Positions 15,161-23,726 of a DNA stretch of 64,000 bases are shown here, one piece after another. Both the position numbers and the translations under genes were made by a program. The stretch is from NCBI GenBank assembly GCA_021810565.1, contig JAJZIM010000001.1, forward strand, positions 1 to 64,000. Direction: 5' to 3'. This DNA is from Bacillota bacterium (lineage in GTDB: Bacteria; Bacillota; Sulfobacillia; JAJZIM01). Below the pieces are notes generated by a model. It saw only the letters and a program-made list of their open reading frames with translations, was not told the DNA's origin and ran no database searches. The number at the start of each line of letters is the position of its first letter. Positions within the stretch are counted from its first letter, which is position 1.

Positions 15161-16588
15161 ATGAGCGTCGGACCATTGAACGGCAACAGCCTCTTCAACA
15201 ACCCCACGCTTCTGGGCAGCATGCTGCAGGGGATAAACGTGCAGGGACTGCAGCAAGCGCTGCAGAGCGAACTGTATATGGCCGAGACCCCCTTGGCCCA
15301 GATCTCGGCCCAAATGCAAACCCTCACCTCGCAGGCCGGCGCCTGGTCCAAGGTCGCCTCCCAGGTGGGATCCGTCCTGAGCCAGGCCCAGGCCCTGCAG
15401 CTTGCCTCCACCTTCACCGACGCCACCACCGCCGCCGTGGCAGGCGGCACCACCGCCATCTCCGTCAGCGGCGGCACAGGGGCTCCGTTGGGCACGTACA
15501 ACGTCGTGGTGAACACGTTGGAGCAGAATCAGCAGACCAATTCCAACTGGTTCTCCTCCGAAACCAACGCCCTGAACCTCTCGGGCAGCCTGACCCTCAG
15601 CTTCGGCTCCCAAAGCGAAACCGTGAACGTGGTGAGCACCGAGTCCCTGCAGAACATCGCCACCGCCGTCAACCAGGCGGCCGCCAAGCTGACCGGCGTC
15701 AGCGTTTCGGCCACCGTGGTCCCCAGCACCTCCGGCGGAAGCAGCGGCTATCAGATGGCCATCTCCGCCAACGGTACGCTCGGCGTGACCTCCGGCGTCA
15801 GCGGCCTCACCTTCACCAGCCCCACCGCTTACCAGAACGCCGCCTACACCCTGAACGGGGTGGCCAACACCGCCGATTCCAACAGCATCCAGAACGCCAT
15901 TGCGGGCGTGACCTTGAACCTTGTGACCACCGGCTCGGGCAGCTTCAGCGTGGAGAACGACGTGAACGGCATGACCAGCAACATCCAGGGAGAGCTCAAC
16001 GGCGTCATCTCGCTCATCAACCTGATCCAGACGGACACCGGCAAGGGAGCGGCGCTGGAGGGCAACCCGACCCTGCTGGGCCTTCAGAACGAGCTCATGA
16101 GCATCCTGCAAAAAGCCGTGCCGGGTCTGCCGGCGAACATGAACTCTTTGACCGATCTTGGTCTGTCCGTCAGCACCACCGTCACGCCCGCCTCCTCCCC
16201 CAACACCGCCCCGAGCGTCCAGCTGAATCTCAGTCTGAACAGCACCACCCTCTCCAACGCCCTGACCACCGATTGGAACGGGGTGCAGTCGTTGATCCAG
16301 GGCACGGGCGGCATCGCCGACCAGGTGGCCAACCTGCTCCAGCAGTACAACGGCACCACGGGGATCATCGGCACCGTCCAGTCCTCCCTGACCACCGAGG
16401 AGCAAAGCCTAACCCAGCAGCAAGACGCCGTGCAGCAGATGGTGCAGCAACAGCAGCAACTGCTGCAGCAGGAGTTCAACAACATGCTGGCCATCATGGA
16501 GCAAAGCAGCAACGAGAGTTCCTACCTCTCGTCCATCGTCAACAACCTCAACAATGGCGGCAGCGGCGGCAAGGCCACGGGCGGTTAG
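15161..16588 (+). CDS. fliD: Flagellar filament cap protein (FliD)
   Basis: A 475-aa FliD/HAP2. The N-terminal region covers helices with Gln-rich content (QALQSELYMAETPLAQISAQ), a beta-rich middle contains a GYQMAISANG segment, and a Gln-rich C-terminal coiled coil ends the protein. FliD caps the filament and helps flagellin monomers insert. ATG 15161 follows a GAGAGGAGGGGAG ribosome site. It overlaps nothing but leads directly into the acetyltransferase and fliS. Confidence 0.92.
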   Translation: MSVGPLNGNSLFNNPTLLGSMLQGINVQGLQQALQSELYMAETPLAQISAQMQTLTSQAGAWSKVASQVGSVLSQAQALQLASTFTDATTAAVAGGTTAISVSGGTGAPLGTYNVVVNTLEQNQQTNSNWFSSETNALNLSGSLTLSFGSQSETVNVVSTESLQNIATAVNQAAAKLTGVSVSATVVPSTSGGSSGYQMAISANGTLGVTSGVSGLTFTSPTAYQNAAYTLNGVANTADSNSIQNAIAGVTLNLVTTGSGSFSVENDVNGMTSNIQGELNGVISLINLIQTDTGKGAALEGNPTLLGLQNELMSILQKAVPGLPANMNSLTDLGLSVSTTVTPASSPNTAPSVQLNLSLNSTTLSNALTTDWNGVQSLIQGTGGIADQVANLLQQYNGTTGIIGTVQSSLTTEEQSLTQQQDAVQQMVQQQQQLLQQEFNNMLAIMEQSSNESSYLSSIVNNLNNGGSGGKATGG

Positions 16589-16589
16589 G

Positions 16590-17108
16590 ATGATGCAGGC
16601 ACGGTTGCGGCTGGCTCAGCCCGCCGATGCGGCGGGGATAGCCGGCCTGGTGCAGGCCGTGGCGCGCGCGGAGCCGTATTGCGGCCTGCGGGCGGACGAC
16701 GTGGACGCAAAGGTCTTGGCCGACTTCCTGGCCGTCCGCCCCGAGGACAGCGGCAACGGCCTGTGCCTGGTGGCCGACGGTGCGGGATCCGTCATCGCCA
16801 ATCTTCTAGCCACCCACTCGCCGCGGCCGGAAGAGCGCCATGTGCTCACCCTCTCCCTATGTGTGGATCCAGGCGCGCGACGGCAAGGCATAGCCAGGCA
16901 GATGCTGGAGGAGGGGCTGCATTTCGCCCGAGCGCACGGGTACCGCAGGGTGGAGGTGGCCGTGCTGGCGGAGAACACTCCCGCCTTGGCCCTGTACCGG
17001 CAAGCCGGCTTTATCGAAGAGGGACGGCGCCGGGAACGCTACCGCATCGGCGGAAACTACGTGGACGAGGTCTTCCTGGCATTCTCCTTGGAGGAGGAAA
17101 AACATTGA
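16590..17108 (+). CDS. GNAT-family N-acetyltransferase
   Basis: A 172-aa GNAT protein. The acetyl-CoA-binding loop is in VDPGARRQGIARQMLEEGL (motif A, R/Q-x-x-G-I/A), followed by the motif B pattern ENTPALALYRQAGF. GNAT enzymes transfer acetyl groups to amines of proteins or small molecules. It begins one base after the fliD stop and its stop overlaps fliS (TTGA), so it belongs to the flagellar operon. A role in modifying flagellin or its sugars is possible but unproven. Confidence 0.85.
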   Translation: MMQARLRLAQPADAAGIAGLVQAVARAEPYCGLRADDVDAKVLADFLAVRPEDSGNGLCLVADGAGSVIANLLATHSPRPEERHVLTLSLCVDPGARRQGIARQMLEEGLHFARAHGYRRVEVAVLAENTPALALYRQAGFIEEGRRRERYRIGGNYVDEVFLAFSLEEEKH

Positions 17109-17497
17109 CCGGCGCAGTCAAGGCCTACTGGGACACCTTGAACGAAACCCTGCCGAAAGAAAAGGCGGTGGTGGAGTTGTTTCGCCGGCTCGTGTGCACC
17201 CTGGAGCAGGCCGGTGCGGCTATCGAACGCCGGGACGTGCCGGTCGCCCATCGCAACCTGGTGGCCGCCCAGGAAGTCGTGGCCGGCCTTGCCGCCAGCC
17301 TGGATCCGCGGGCGGGCGAGCTGGCGGACAACCTGGCTCAACTTTACGCCTATATCGGCGATCTATTGGTCCAGGCAAATTTGCGCAAGGAGCGGGCGCC
17401 GGTGGAGGAAGCCGTGAACCTCCTGCAGGTGCTCCTGTCCGGTTGGGAAGGCGCCGCTCAAAAGGACACCTCGCGCTTGAAGCGAAGCAGCGCGTGA
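17105..17497 (+). CDS. fliS: Flagellin export chaperone FliS
   Basis: A 130-aa all-helical protein with the FliS pattern: a hydrophobic first helix ending in LVCTLEQAGAAIE, a central LAASLDPRAGELADNLAQLYAYIGD and a terminal VNLLQVLLSGW. FliS binds the flagellin C-terminus in the cytosol and delivers it to the export gate. TTG 17105 follows GGAGGAGG and overlaps the previous stop. The track ORF that starts at 16679 has an unrelated N-terminus. Confidence 0.85.
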   Translation: MTGAVKAYWDTLNETLPKEKAVVELFRRLVCTLEQAGAAIERRDVPVAHRNLVAAQEVVAGLAASLDPRAGELADNLAQLYAYIGDLLVQANLRKERAPVEEAVNLLQVLLSGWEGAAQKDTSRLKRSSA

Positions 17498-17522
17498 GCC
17501 GAAAGGGAAGGGTGTGGATGAG

Positions 17523-18785
17523 ATGCACGATCTCCTGACGGTATGCGTCATCGCCCGCAACGAAGAAGCCTGGCTGAGCGATTGCCTCGCCTCCGTAGCG
17601 CCCTTAGGGGCATCTCTGGTGGTGGTGGACACCTCCTCTATGGACCGCACGGCCGAGATCGCCCGTGCGCATACCGACCGGGTGGTCACCGCGCCCTGGA
17701 CAGAGGATTTCGCTGCCGCCCGCAACCGAGTCTTGGAGGAGGTGGAGACCCCTTGGGTCTTGATGTTGGACGCCGACGAGCGGCTGTCCAGCGCCGATCC
17801 ACACCTCGTGGCGGAGGTTCTACGGGAGCTAGACCTGGACGGCGTGGCCTTACCGGTCCTCTTCTATGACGGCCCGGTACTGCTGCAACTCATGCGCCAG
17901 CCCCGGCTCTTCCGACGGGAGGGTGCCCGCTACGCCGGGCGGGTCGGTGAGAACTTGAAGCTACCCGGCTCCCGCTGGAGCTTCTTCCCTCGCCCGGAGC
18001 TTCTGGAGATCCACAATCACGGCCACTTCGGCCCCGGCCATGCCCAGCGCGGCAGCGCAAACCGCAACCTGTCCATGCTGGAGGATGAACTGAAGCGGGT
18101 GGAAGAACCGGAACATCGCACCCATATCCTCTGGCAGATAGCGGGAGAGTGGCTCCGAATAGATGACTATCCTCAAGCCGCTAACATATTCCACTTGATT
18201 GTGCGGAACCTGCCGGCTGACGCTGCTCTGCGCGCACCGTGTTTTCTGGGACTGCTGGATGCCTTGGTCGGCATGGCGCGATTTGCGGAACTGTTGGAAC
18301 AAGCAGACCGGCTTTTATCCGACTACCCGGAACTGAAAGTGGCCTGGGGCCGCAAGGCTTACGCCCTCAACAAGCTTGGGCGACCTGCAGAGGCTAAAGA
18401 GGCTATCCTCAAGGGCCTCGCAGCCACCAGTCACCTGACTTGGATGAAGGGCGAGGATGCCGGCATCATTCCGGCTATGTGGTACGATCTGGGCATGACG
18501 CTGCAGCAGTTGGGCGAGTTCCCTGGAGCCATGTACGCGTTCATGAAGCTGAAGGAGGAAGCTTCCGACTGGCAAGGACCCATTCCCGTCGATCGGCTGG
18601 TGCTGCGCCTCCTCGTGGAGGCGGGAGCCATGGGAGAGGCCGAACTCCTCTTCCGGGAGATGTCGGCCCGCAACCCCCAAGCCGAACCGGCTCTGCTGGA
18701 AGACTTCGGCGAACTCGGACATCCCGACTTCGCCTTGGACCTCATGTACCCGGACAAATCCGCAAAGGTTGAGGTGCTGCAATGA
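17523..18785 (+). CDS. Family 2 glycosyltransferase with TPR region
   Basis: About 420 aa. The N-terminal GT-A fold shows TVCVIARNEE, the metal-binding DADE (in VLMLDADERL, about residue 80) and an RQPRLFRR segment, followed by a helical TPR-like region from about residue 190. ATG 17523 gives better ribosome-site spacing than GTG 17514. Such SunS/TibC-like GT2-TPR enzymes glycosylate proteins using nucleotide sugars. Placement between fliS and fliW makes flagellin a plausible acceptor, and the dTDP-rhamnose genes nearby a plausible donor source. Its stop overlaps the next start (ATGA). Confidence 0.85.
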   Translation: MHDLLTVCVIARNEEAWLSDCLASVAPLGASLVVVDTSSMDRTAEIARAHTDRVVTAPWTEDFAAARNRVLEEVETPWVLMLDADERLSSADPHLVAEVLRELDLDGVALPVLFYDGPVLLQLMRQPRLFRREGARYAGRVGENLKLPGSRWSFFPRPELLEIHNHGHFGPGHAQRGSANRNLSMLEDELKRVEEPEHRTHILWQIAGEWLRIDDYPQAANIFHLIVRNLPADAALRAPCFLGLLDALVGMARFAELLEQADRLLSDYPELKVAWGRKAYALNKLGRPAEAKEAILKGLAATSHLTWMKGEDAGIIPAMWYDLGMTLQQLGEFPGAMYAFMKLKEEASDWQGPIPVDRLVLRLLVEAGAMGEAELLFREMSARNPQAEPALLEDFGELGHPDFALDLMYPDKSAKVEVLQ

Positions 18786-20872
18786 AACCCGAGAAAAAGC
18801 CCCACGTGATCCTGTTGTCCGTGGACAGCCTGCGGGGCGACTTCCTGGAGGGCGGCCCCTTCTGGCAAAGCCGTGACCTGCGGCTCAAGATCCCCGAGCT
18901 CTACAGCTTCTCCCGGGGCATGAGCCGCTTCACCCAGGCCCGCTCCACCACCTCCTACACCACCACCGCTCATGCCGGCGTGCTCACCGGGCTGTACCCG
19001 CCCCAGCACGGACTGCGGGCCTTCTACCACCACAGCCTGGACCGGCGGGTCGCCACCTTGGCGGAGATGCTGCGCGCTCAGGGCTACGAGACCATCCTCT
19101 CCACGGACACCCCCGAGCTGTTCGTACCCAACGGGCTGTCCCGCGGCTTTGAGAAGGTCTTCTCCCGGGACGACCACAAGCTGTGGGGATACCTGCACCG
19201 GGTGTGTCAAGAAAAGCCGGTATTCCTCCTGGCCCACTTCTACGACGTGCACCAGCCCTACGGATATTCCGAGTACCCCATCGTCCCCGAAGCCAACGAC
19301 TGGTTCTTCAACGCCATGGAGCAGCTGCACCAGGACCTGGGAACCTCCTACGGCGCCTTCAAGGAGAGCTCCCCCTACCACATGTTCTACTCCCTGCCCT
19401 ACGACGTGGAGACCTCCATCCGCCTATACGCGCGAGGCATCGAGCAGTTCGACCGTTACCGCTTCGCCTGGTGGCGGGGGCAGATCGACCGCCGATTCCC
19501 GGCCGAGGACAGCTACGTCTTCCTCTTCGGCGACCACGGTCAGGCGATATATCCCAAGTTCTTCGGCCACGGCGCCGAACTTCTCGACGGCGTGCTGCAC
19601 ATCCCCCTCTGGGTGCGGGGGCCGGAGTTCTCCCCCGGCGAGCTGCATCACCCGGTGACCTCCGCCGACATCACCCCCACCTTGGTCCGGTTACTCGACA
19701 TACCTTTGGACCATGCCGGAGGTTTCAACGGCCGCCACCTCCTGGAGGCGTCTCCCCGGCCCCTGTACTCCGAATACTGGAAGAGCCAGGTGCACACGGA
19801 TACCCGGGACGGGCTGCCCCCCATCCGCCAGGACGATTCGGGGGAGTTCTTGGTGCCCTCCGACCTGGAGACCAAGAACTGCATCGGGCAGCGGCGGGTG
19901 GACGCGCCGGACGGCACCGCCCTGGTCGAGAACGAACCCGACCTGGCCGACCTCGCGCCCGAATCCCCGCGGGACGGCGTGGAGCGCATCATCCGCGGTC
20001 TGGATGGCACTTTCGAGGACGGGGAGTCCTTCCTGAAAACCGCCCAGCAGGTGGAGCATTTGGGCTGGCAGACGGTGGTGCTGGAGAAGCTGTCCCAGCA
20101 CAAACCCCAGGACTACTACCGCTTCAACGACGAGCCCGCCGACGGCACCCACCCCCTCTTCGACCTAGCCCGGCAGCTCCATGCCGGTTCCTTCGCCCGC
20201 CAAACCCCGGTGCTCCCCCTGAGCGAGGAGCTGCAGGGCAAGCTCAGGCGGGCACGCCAGACCGTGGAGGCGGCCCTGAAGCGCTTCACCCCCCACTTGG
20301 CCGTGGCCTTCACCGGCGGCAAGGACTCCCTGGTGGTGCTGCACCTGTTCCATCAGGCGGGTTTTCGCGGCCCGGTGATCAACATCGACACCACCGTGGA
20401 ATTCCCGGAGATCTACGCCTACCGGAACCACCTGGTGGAGCTATGGGGCATGGACCTGCACGTGTTCACCAACCACGAGGCCCTGAATGAGATCGTGGTC
20501 GCCCAAGACAAGGAGCATTGCTGCCATCTCCTGAAGACCCTCCCCCTGCAGCAGGCCATCCGGGAACTGGGGCTGCAGGCGGTGGCGACAGGGGTGCGCC
20601 GCGACGAGTCGCCCGCCCGGGCCCAGGAGACCTCCTTCTCGCCCCGCCCCGACCACATGCGGGTGCACCCCATCGTGGAGTTCACGGAGCAGGACGTCTG
20701 GACCTACATCGCCCACGAGGGCCTGCCCTACTGCCCCCTGTACGACAAGGGGTACCGCAGCCTGGGCTGCCTCCCCTGCACCCAGAAGGCCACCGGCCCT
20801 GCGGAGCGCAGCGGGCGCGCCCAGGATAAGGAGCAGATCATGCAGCGGCTGCGGGAACATGGCTACTTCTAG
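18782..20872 (+). CDS. Alkaline-phosphatase-superfamily domain fused to a PAPS/APS-reductase-like domain
   Basis: A 696-aa fusion. Residues about 8-340 form a sulfatase/phosphodiesterase-type domain with metal ligands in SVDSLRGD, FGDHGQ and HGAEL. The usual sulfatase Cys/Ser-x-Pro-x-Arg is missing and a Thr-rich TTTAHAGVLTG takes its place, so a Thr nucleophile is likely. Residues about 480-696 form an adenine-nucleotide alpha-hydrolase domain with PP-loop FTGGKDS, a Cys-Cys pair (EHCCHLL) and a CxxC (GCLPCT), the iron-sulfur ligands of APS reductases. The C-terminal catalytic ECGLH is absent. Translation is coupled to the glycosyltransferase. A role in making a modified group for flagellin glycans is inference. 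Confidence 0.8.
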   Translation: MKPEKKPHVILLSVDSLRGDFLEGGPFWQSRDLRLKIPELYSFSRGMSRFTQARSTTSYTTTAHAGVLTGLYPPQHGLRAFYHHSLDRRVATLAEMLRAQGYETILSTDTPELFVPNGLSRGFEKVFSRDDHKLWGYLHRVCQEKPVFLLAHFYDVHQPYGYSEYPIVPEANDWFFNAMEQLHQDLGTSYGAFKESSPYHMFYSLPYDVETSIRLYARGIEQFDRYRFAWWRGQIDRRFPAEDSYVFLFGDHGQAIYPKFFGHGAELLDGVLHIPLWVRGPEFSPGELHHPVTSADITPTLVRLLDIPLDHAGGFNGRHLLEASPRPLYSEYWKSQVHTDTRDGLPPIRQDDSGEFLVPSDLETKNCIGQRRVDAPDGTALVENEPDLADLAPESPRDGVERIIRGLDGTFEDGESFLKTAQQVEHLGWQTVVLEKLSQHKPQDYYRFNDEPADGTHPLFDLARQLHAGSFARQTPVLPLSEELQGKLRRARQTVEAALKRFTPHLAVAFTGGKDSLVVLHLFHQAGFRGPVINIDTTVEFPEIYAYRNHLVELWGMDLHVFTNHEALNEIVVAQDKEHCCHLLKTLPLQQAIRELGLQAVATGVRRDESPARAQETSFSPRPDHMRVHPIVEFTEQDVWTYIAHEGLPYCPLYDKGYRSLGCLPCTQKATGPAERSGRAQDKEQIMQRLREHGYF

Positions 20873-20894
20873 AGTTGGGAAGGGAGGCAACACG

Positions 20895-21380
20895 ATGCAG
20901 TTGCAAGGTACGCGCTTCGGCGACCTGGAGTACACGCCAGACAAGGTGATCGATTTCCCTCGGGGTATTCTGGGATTTCCGGATCATCGCCACTTTCTGG
21001 CGATCCCGCATCCCGCCGGTGGCCCCTTCGCTTGGCTGCAGACCCTGGAAGATCCCGCCCTCGCTTTCCCGGTGATCGATCCCACCCTCTTTCGCCCCGA
21101 CTACCGCCCGCAGGTTCGCCAAGAGGACATGGCTGCCCTGGAGTTGGCCTCCATCCGCGACGGGATCTTTCTGGCCCTGTGCGTGATCCCCGCGGACCCC
21201 AGCCAGATGCGGGCCAACCTCGTGGCACCCTTGGTCGTAAACCCCGTGGTCCGCCGGGGGATGCAGGTGGTGCTGGAGAACACCGACTACAAGCTGTGCC
21301 ACTATATCCTGCAGGAGTTGGCAGAGCGTTTGCCGAAAGAGGAGGAGGTGCCGCAGGCAGCCGCTGCCGTAGGGGGGTAA
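20895..21380 (+). CDS. fliW: Flagellar assembly factor FliW
   Basis: A 161-aa FliW. The N-terminus reads VIDFPRGILGFPDHRHFLAI and the middle has LVAPLVVNPVVRRGMQVV, both family signatures. FliW binds flagellin and CsrA in a partner-switch: free flagellin takes FliW, letting CsrA repress flagellin translation. ATG 20895 is preceded by GGGAAGGGAGG. csrA follows after 4 bp, the common Bacillota order. Confidence 0.92.
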   Translation: MQLQGTRFGDLEYTPDKVIDFPRGILGFPDHRHFLAIPHPAGGPFAWLQTLEDPALAFPVIDPTLFRPDYRPQVRQEDMAALELASIRDGIFLALCVIPADPSQMRANLVAPLVVNPVVRRGMQVVLENTDYKLCHYILQELAERLPKEEEVPQAAAAVGG

Positions 21381-21384
21381 GAAA

Positions 21385-21654
21385 TTGCTGGTGTTGGCCC
21401 GCCGCCTGGAAGAGAGCATCATGATCGGCGACGACATCGAGATCAAGGTGGTGGGCATCCAGGGGGAGGGATCCCGGGCCCTGATCCGCCTGGGGATCAC
21501 CGCCCCGCGTTCCCTGACGGTCCTGCGCCGGGAGATCTACCTGGAGGTCCAGGCGGAAAACCGGCTGGCCGCCCAGGCTGCCGCACCGCCTCCCGACTTC
21601 CTGCCGGAAAAGTCCCCTCCCGAGCTGCCTTTCACCAAAAAAAAGAAGGAATAG
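21385..21654 (+). CDS. csrA: Carbon storage regulator CsrA
   Basis: An 89-aa CsrA. The conserved core is LVLARRLEESIMIGDDIEIKV with a family-like VRLGI-type strand (IRLGITAPRSL) and the RNA-binding VLRREIY. It has a longer-than-usual C-terminal tail rich in Pro and Lys (Bacillus CsrA is about 74 aa). CsrA dimers bind ANGGA hairpins near ribosome sites and block translation; candidate targets lie before flgK and hag. The start is TTG 21385. Confidence 0.93.
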   Translation: MLVLARRLEESIMIGDDIEIKVVGIQGEGSRALIRLGITAPRSLTVLRREIYLEVQAENRLAAQAAAPPPDFLPEKSPPELPFTKKKKE

Positions 21655-21670
21655 CCCCGGCGCTCGGACT

Positions 21671-21700
21671 GCTCCGGGTCCGCCAAGCACGGCCCGGAGC
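21671..21700 (+). terminator. Hairpin ending the flagellar cluster
   Basis: GCTCCGGG and CCCGGAGC arms (8 bp, with a further 3 bp CCG/CGG after a bulge) directly after csrA, followed by TTAATCGTGT. The T-tract is weak; still the best terminator candidate between csrA and rmlA. Confidence 0.55.
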
Positions 21701-21832
21701 TTAATCGTGTCCTCCCCGCGCCCACCGGCCTATCTCGGCCCGAAACCTCGGAACATCCGGAGCCGCCCAGGAATCGCCCCCCTCCGTGTCGAAGCATAGG
21801 CTGTTCCGGTCGCATCCTGAAGGAGGCATGGC

Positions 21833-22897
21833 ATGAAAGCCCTGGTCCTGTCCGGGGGCACCGGCTCCCGGCTGCGCCCCCTGACCTACACCTCCGCCAA
21901 GCAGCTCATCCCCGTGGCCAACAAGCCCATCCTCTTCTACGGCCTGGAGGCCATCCGGGATGCCGGGATCACCGAGGTGGGCATCATCGTGGGCGACACC
22001 CGCCGGGAGGTGATGGAGGCAGTGGGCGACGGCACGGCCTTCGGCCTGCGTGTCACCTACATCCCCCAGGACGCGCCGCGGGGCCTGGCCCACGCCGTGC
22101 TCACCGCCGAGGAGTTCATCAACGGCGAGCCTTTCCTGATGTACCTGGGCGACAACCTGCTGCGCGACGGGGTGGCCGCATTCGCCCAGCGCTTTCGCGA
22201 GGACTCCGCCGAGGCCCTGATCCTATTGTCCCGGGTGTCCGACCCGCAGCGCTTCGGGGTGGCGGAGCTGGAGGGCAGCCGGGTGGTGCGCCTGGTGGAA
22301 AAGCCCCGGGAGCCCAAGTCGGACCTGGCCCTGGTGGGGGTGTACCTCTTCGACCGGCACATCTTCGAGGCGGCCCGCAGCATAAGGCCGTCCGAGCGGG
22401 GGGAGCTGGAGATCACCGACGCCATCCAGCACCTGATCGATCGGGGCCGCCGGGTGGAGTCGGTGCACGTCAACGGCTGGTGGAAGGACACGGGCAAGCC
22501 CGAGGACGTGCTGGACGCCAACCGCCTGCTCCTGGAGCACCTGGAACCCGCGGTGCGGGGCAGCGTGGACCCCTCCTCCCGCCTGGTGGGCCGGGTGGTG
22601 GTGGAGGAGGGTGCCCGCGTCGTGGACAGCGAGGTGCGTGGCCCCAGCATCATCGGGGCCGGCGCCCGCGTCGAGAACTCCTACGTCGGTCCCTACACCG
22701 CCATCGGCCGGAACGTCACGGTGCGCGGCAGCGAGGTGGAATGCTCCGTGGTGATGGAGGACTCGCAGATCCTGGACCTCGGCACGCGCATCACCGACAG
22801 CCTGATCGGCCGGGGAGTCACCGTCTGCCGGTCCCCCGAACGGCCTCGGGCGGTGCGCCTGGTCCTGGGGGACCACTCCTGGGCGGGGATGCCCTGA
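21833..22897 (+). CDS. rmlA: Glucose-1-phosphate thymidylyltransferase (long type)
   Basis: A 354-aa nucleotidyltransferase: the signature LSGGTGSRLRPLTYTSAKQLIPV at the N-terminus, substrate-site LGDN, EKP and GWWKDTG, then a C-terminal left-handed beta-helix (residues about 240-340) as in RmlA-long/GlmU-like proteins. It makes dTDP-glucose from glucose-1-phosphate and dTTP, step one of dTDP-rhamnose synthesis. AGGAGG lies before ATG 21833. It is cut off from rmlCBD by an antisense toxin-antitoxin pair. Confidence 0.9.
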   Translation: MKALVLSGGTGSRLRPLTYTSAKQLIPVANKPILFYGLEAIRDAGITEVGIIVGDTRREVMEAVGDGTAFGLRVTYIPQDAPRGLAHAVLTAEEFINGEPFLMYLGDNLLRDGVAAFAQRFREDSAEALILLSRVSDPQRFGVAELEGSRVVRLVEKPREPKSDLALVGVYLFDRHIFEAARSIRPSERGELEITDAIQHLIDRGRRVESVHVNGWWKDTGKPEDVLDANRLLLEHLEPAVRGSVDPSSRLVGRVVVEEGARVVDSEVRGPSIIGAGARVENSYVGPYTAIGRNVTVRGSEVECSVVMEDSQILDLGTRITDSLIGRGVTVCRSPERPRAVRLVLGDHSWAGMP

Positions 22898-22900
22898 TGC

Positions 22901-23353
22901 TCAGCGGGTCCATCCCGCGAAATCGGCCAGTTCCACCACCATTCCCAAATGGGGCCCCGTGGCGCGGACCAGGGCGGCATCAGCCGTCACCAAACCGCAC
23001 CGCTCCTGGAGGGCAAGGGCCAAATAGAGGCAGTCATATACCGGCACATGATAGCTCAGGGCCAATCGAAGGGCCTGCCCCGCCAGCGACGAGCTGCTCA
23101 CCAGGCGCGGTACCGTCTGCAGCAGGAAATCCAGCCCCTGAAAGGCTTCCTCGGCCGTGATTTCCTGTCGCAGTCGGCACTTCTTCCAGATTGTGTTAGC
23201 CCCTTCGGCCAAGAAGACGTCCGGAGCCATGAGCGTCCACCTGCCGGCCGCCTGTCCTTCCAGAATCCTGCGCGCCGCCGGCGTGTCACGCTCCGGAAAC
23301 ACCCACTTCACCGCCACCGAGACATCGATCACCCAGCCCTCGGTCATCTCCAC
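22901..23353 (-). CDS. vapC: VapC-type PIN-domain toxin
   Basis: A 150-aa PIN protein with the first acidic residue in VIDVSVAVKW, a central conserved Glu in FLAEGANTIW and the third acidic site in YDCLYLALAL with TADAAL. VapC toxins are magnesium-dependent RNases that often cut tRNA. The start is GTG 23353, two bases after the antitoxin stop, with ATG 23347 as an alternative. It sits antisense within the rml locus, ending 4 bp after rmlA. Confidence 0.8.
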   Translation of the reverse strand: MEMTEGWVIDVSVAVKWVFPERDTPAARRILEGQAAGRWTLMAPDVFLAEGANTIWKKCRLRQEITAEEAFQGLDFLLQTVPRLVSSSSLAGQALRLALSYHVPVYDCLYLALALQERCGLVTADAALVRATGPHLGMVVELADFAGWTR

Positions 23354-23355
23354 CG

Positions 23356-23613
23356 CTAGCGTTCCCGATCGGCCCGGATCAGCTCCACACTGTCATCCGT
23401 GATCACGCCACCCCGACGCTCCAAAACCGCTTGCTGAAACCGCTCCAGGCGTGGCAAGAGGCCGCGTACTGCAGTGCGGTGGCGCAACTCCCGGGCATAT
23501 TCTTCCAGCGCGGCCACCACGGTCATGTTCAGGCTCCGGTGACGCCGCACCGCCTCCTCCCGCAACAACTGCACCACGTCCTCCGGTATCCCCCGCACGT
23601 TTATCTGGCTCAT
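23356..23613 (-). CDS. vapB: VapB/FitA-like ribbon-helix-helix antitoxin
   Basis: An 85-aa protein. The N-terminus SQINVRGIPEDVVQLLREEA plus SLNMTVVAALEEYA is a ribbon-helix-helix DNA-binding domain of the FitA/VapB type, and the tail should wrap the toxin. ATG 23613 follows GGGGAGG. It probably represses its own promoter through the inverted repeat at 23644-23659. Confidence 0.78.
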   Translation of the reverse strand: MSQINVRGIPEDVVQLLREEAVRRHRSLNMTVVAALEEYARELRHRTAVRGLLPRLERFQQAVLERRGGVITDDSVELIRADRER

Positions 23614-23643
23614 GCTGTCAACCTCCCCTGCGCATCTATTCTT

Positions 23644-23666
23644 CTATCACTGATGATAGCATTATG
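23644..23666 (-). promoter_or_regulatory. vapB operator and -10
   Basis: CTATCA and TGATAG arms with 4-bp centre (23644-23659) sit 30 bp before vapB. Read leftward, CATAAT (23661-23666) would be the -10, so the operator overlaps the transcription start. The -35 is not clear. Confidence 0.5.
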
Positions 23667-23726
23667 CATCCATCCGCGCAAGCTGAAGCTCTCCGCCCCG
23701 GCGCAATCCAGAAAGGATGGTGGCCC

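Noticed and set aside
18782-20872. Calling the N-terminal domain a sulfatase
   Set aside because: The formylglycine motif CxPxR/SxPxR is absent; a Thr takes its place, so only the superfamily is stated.
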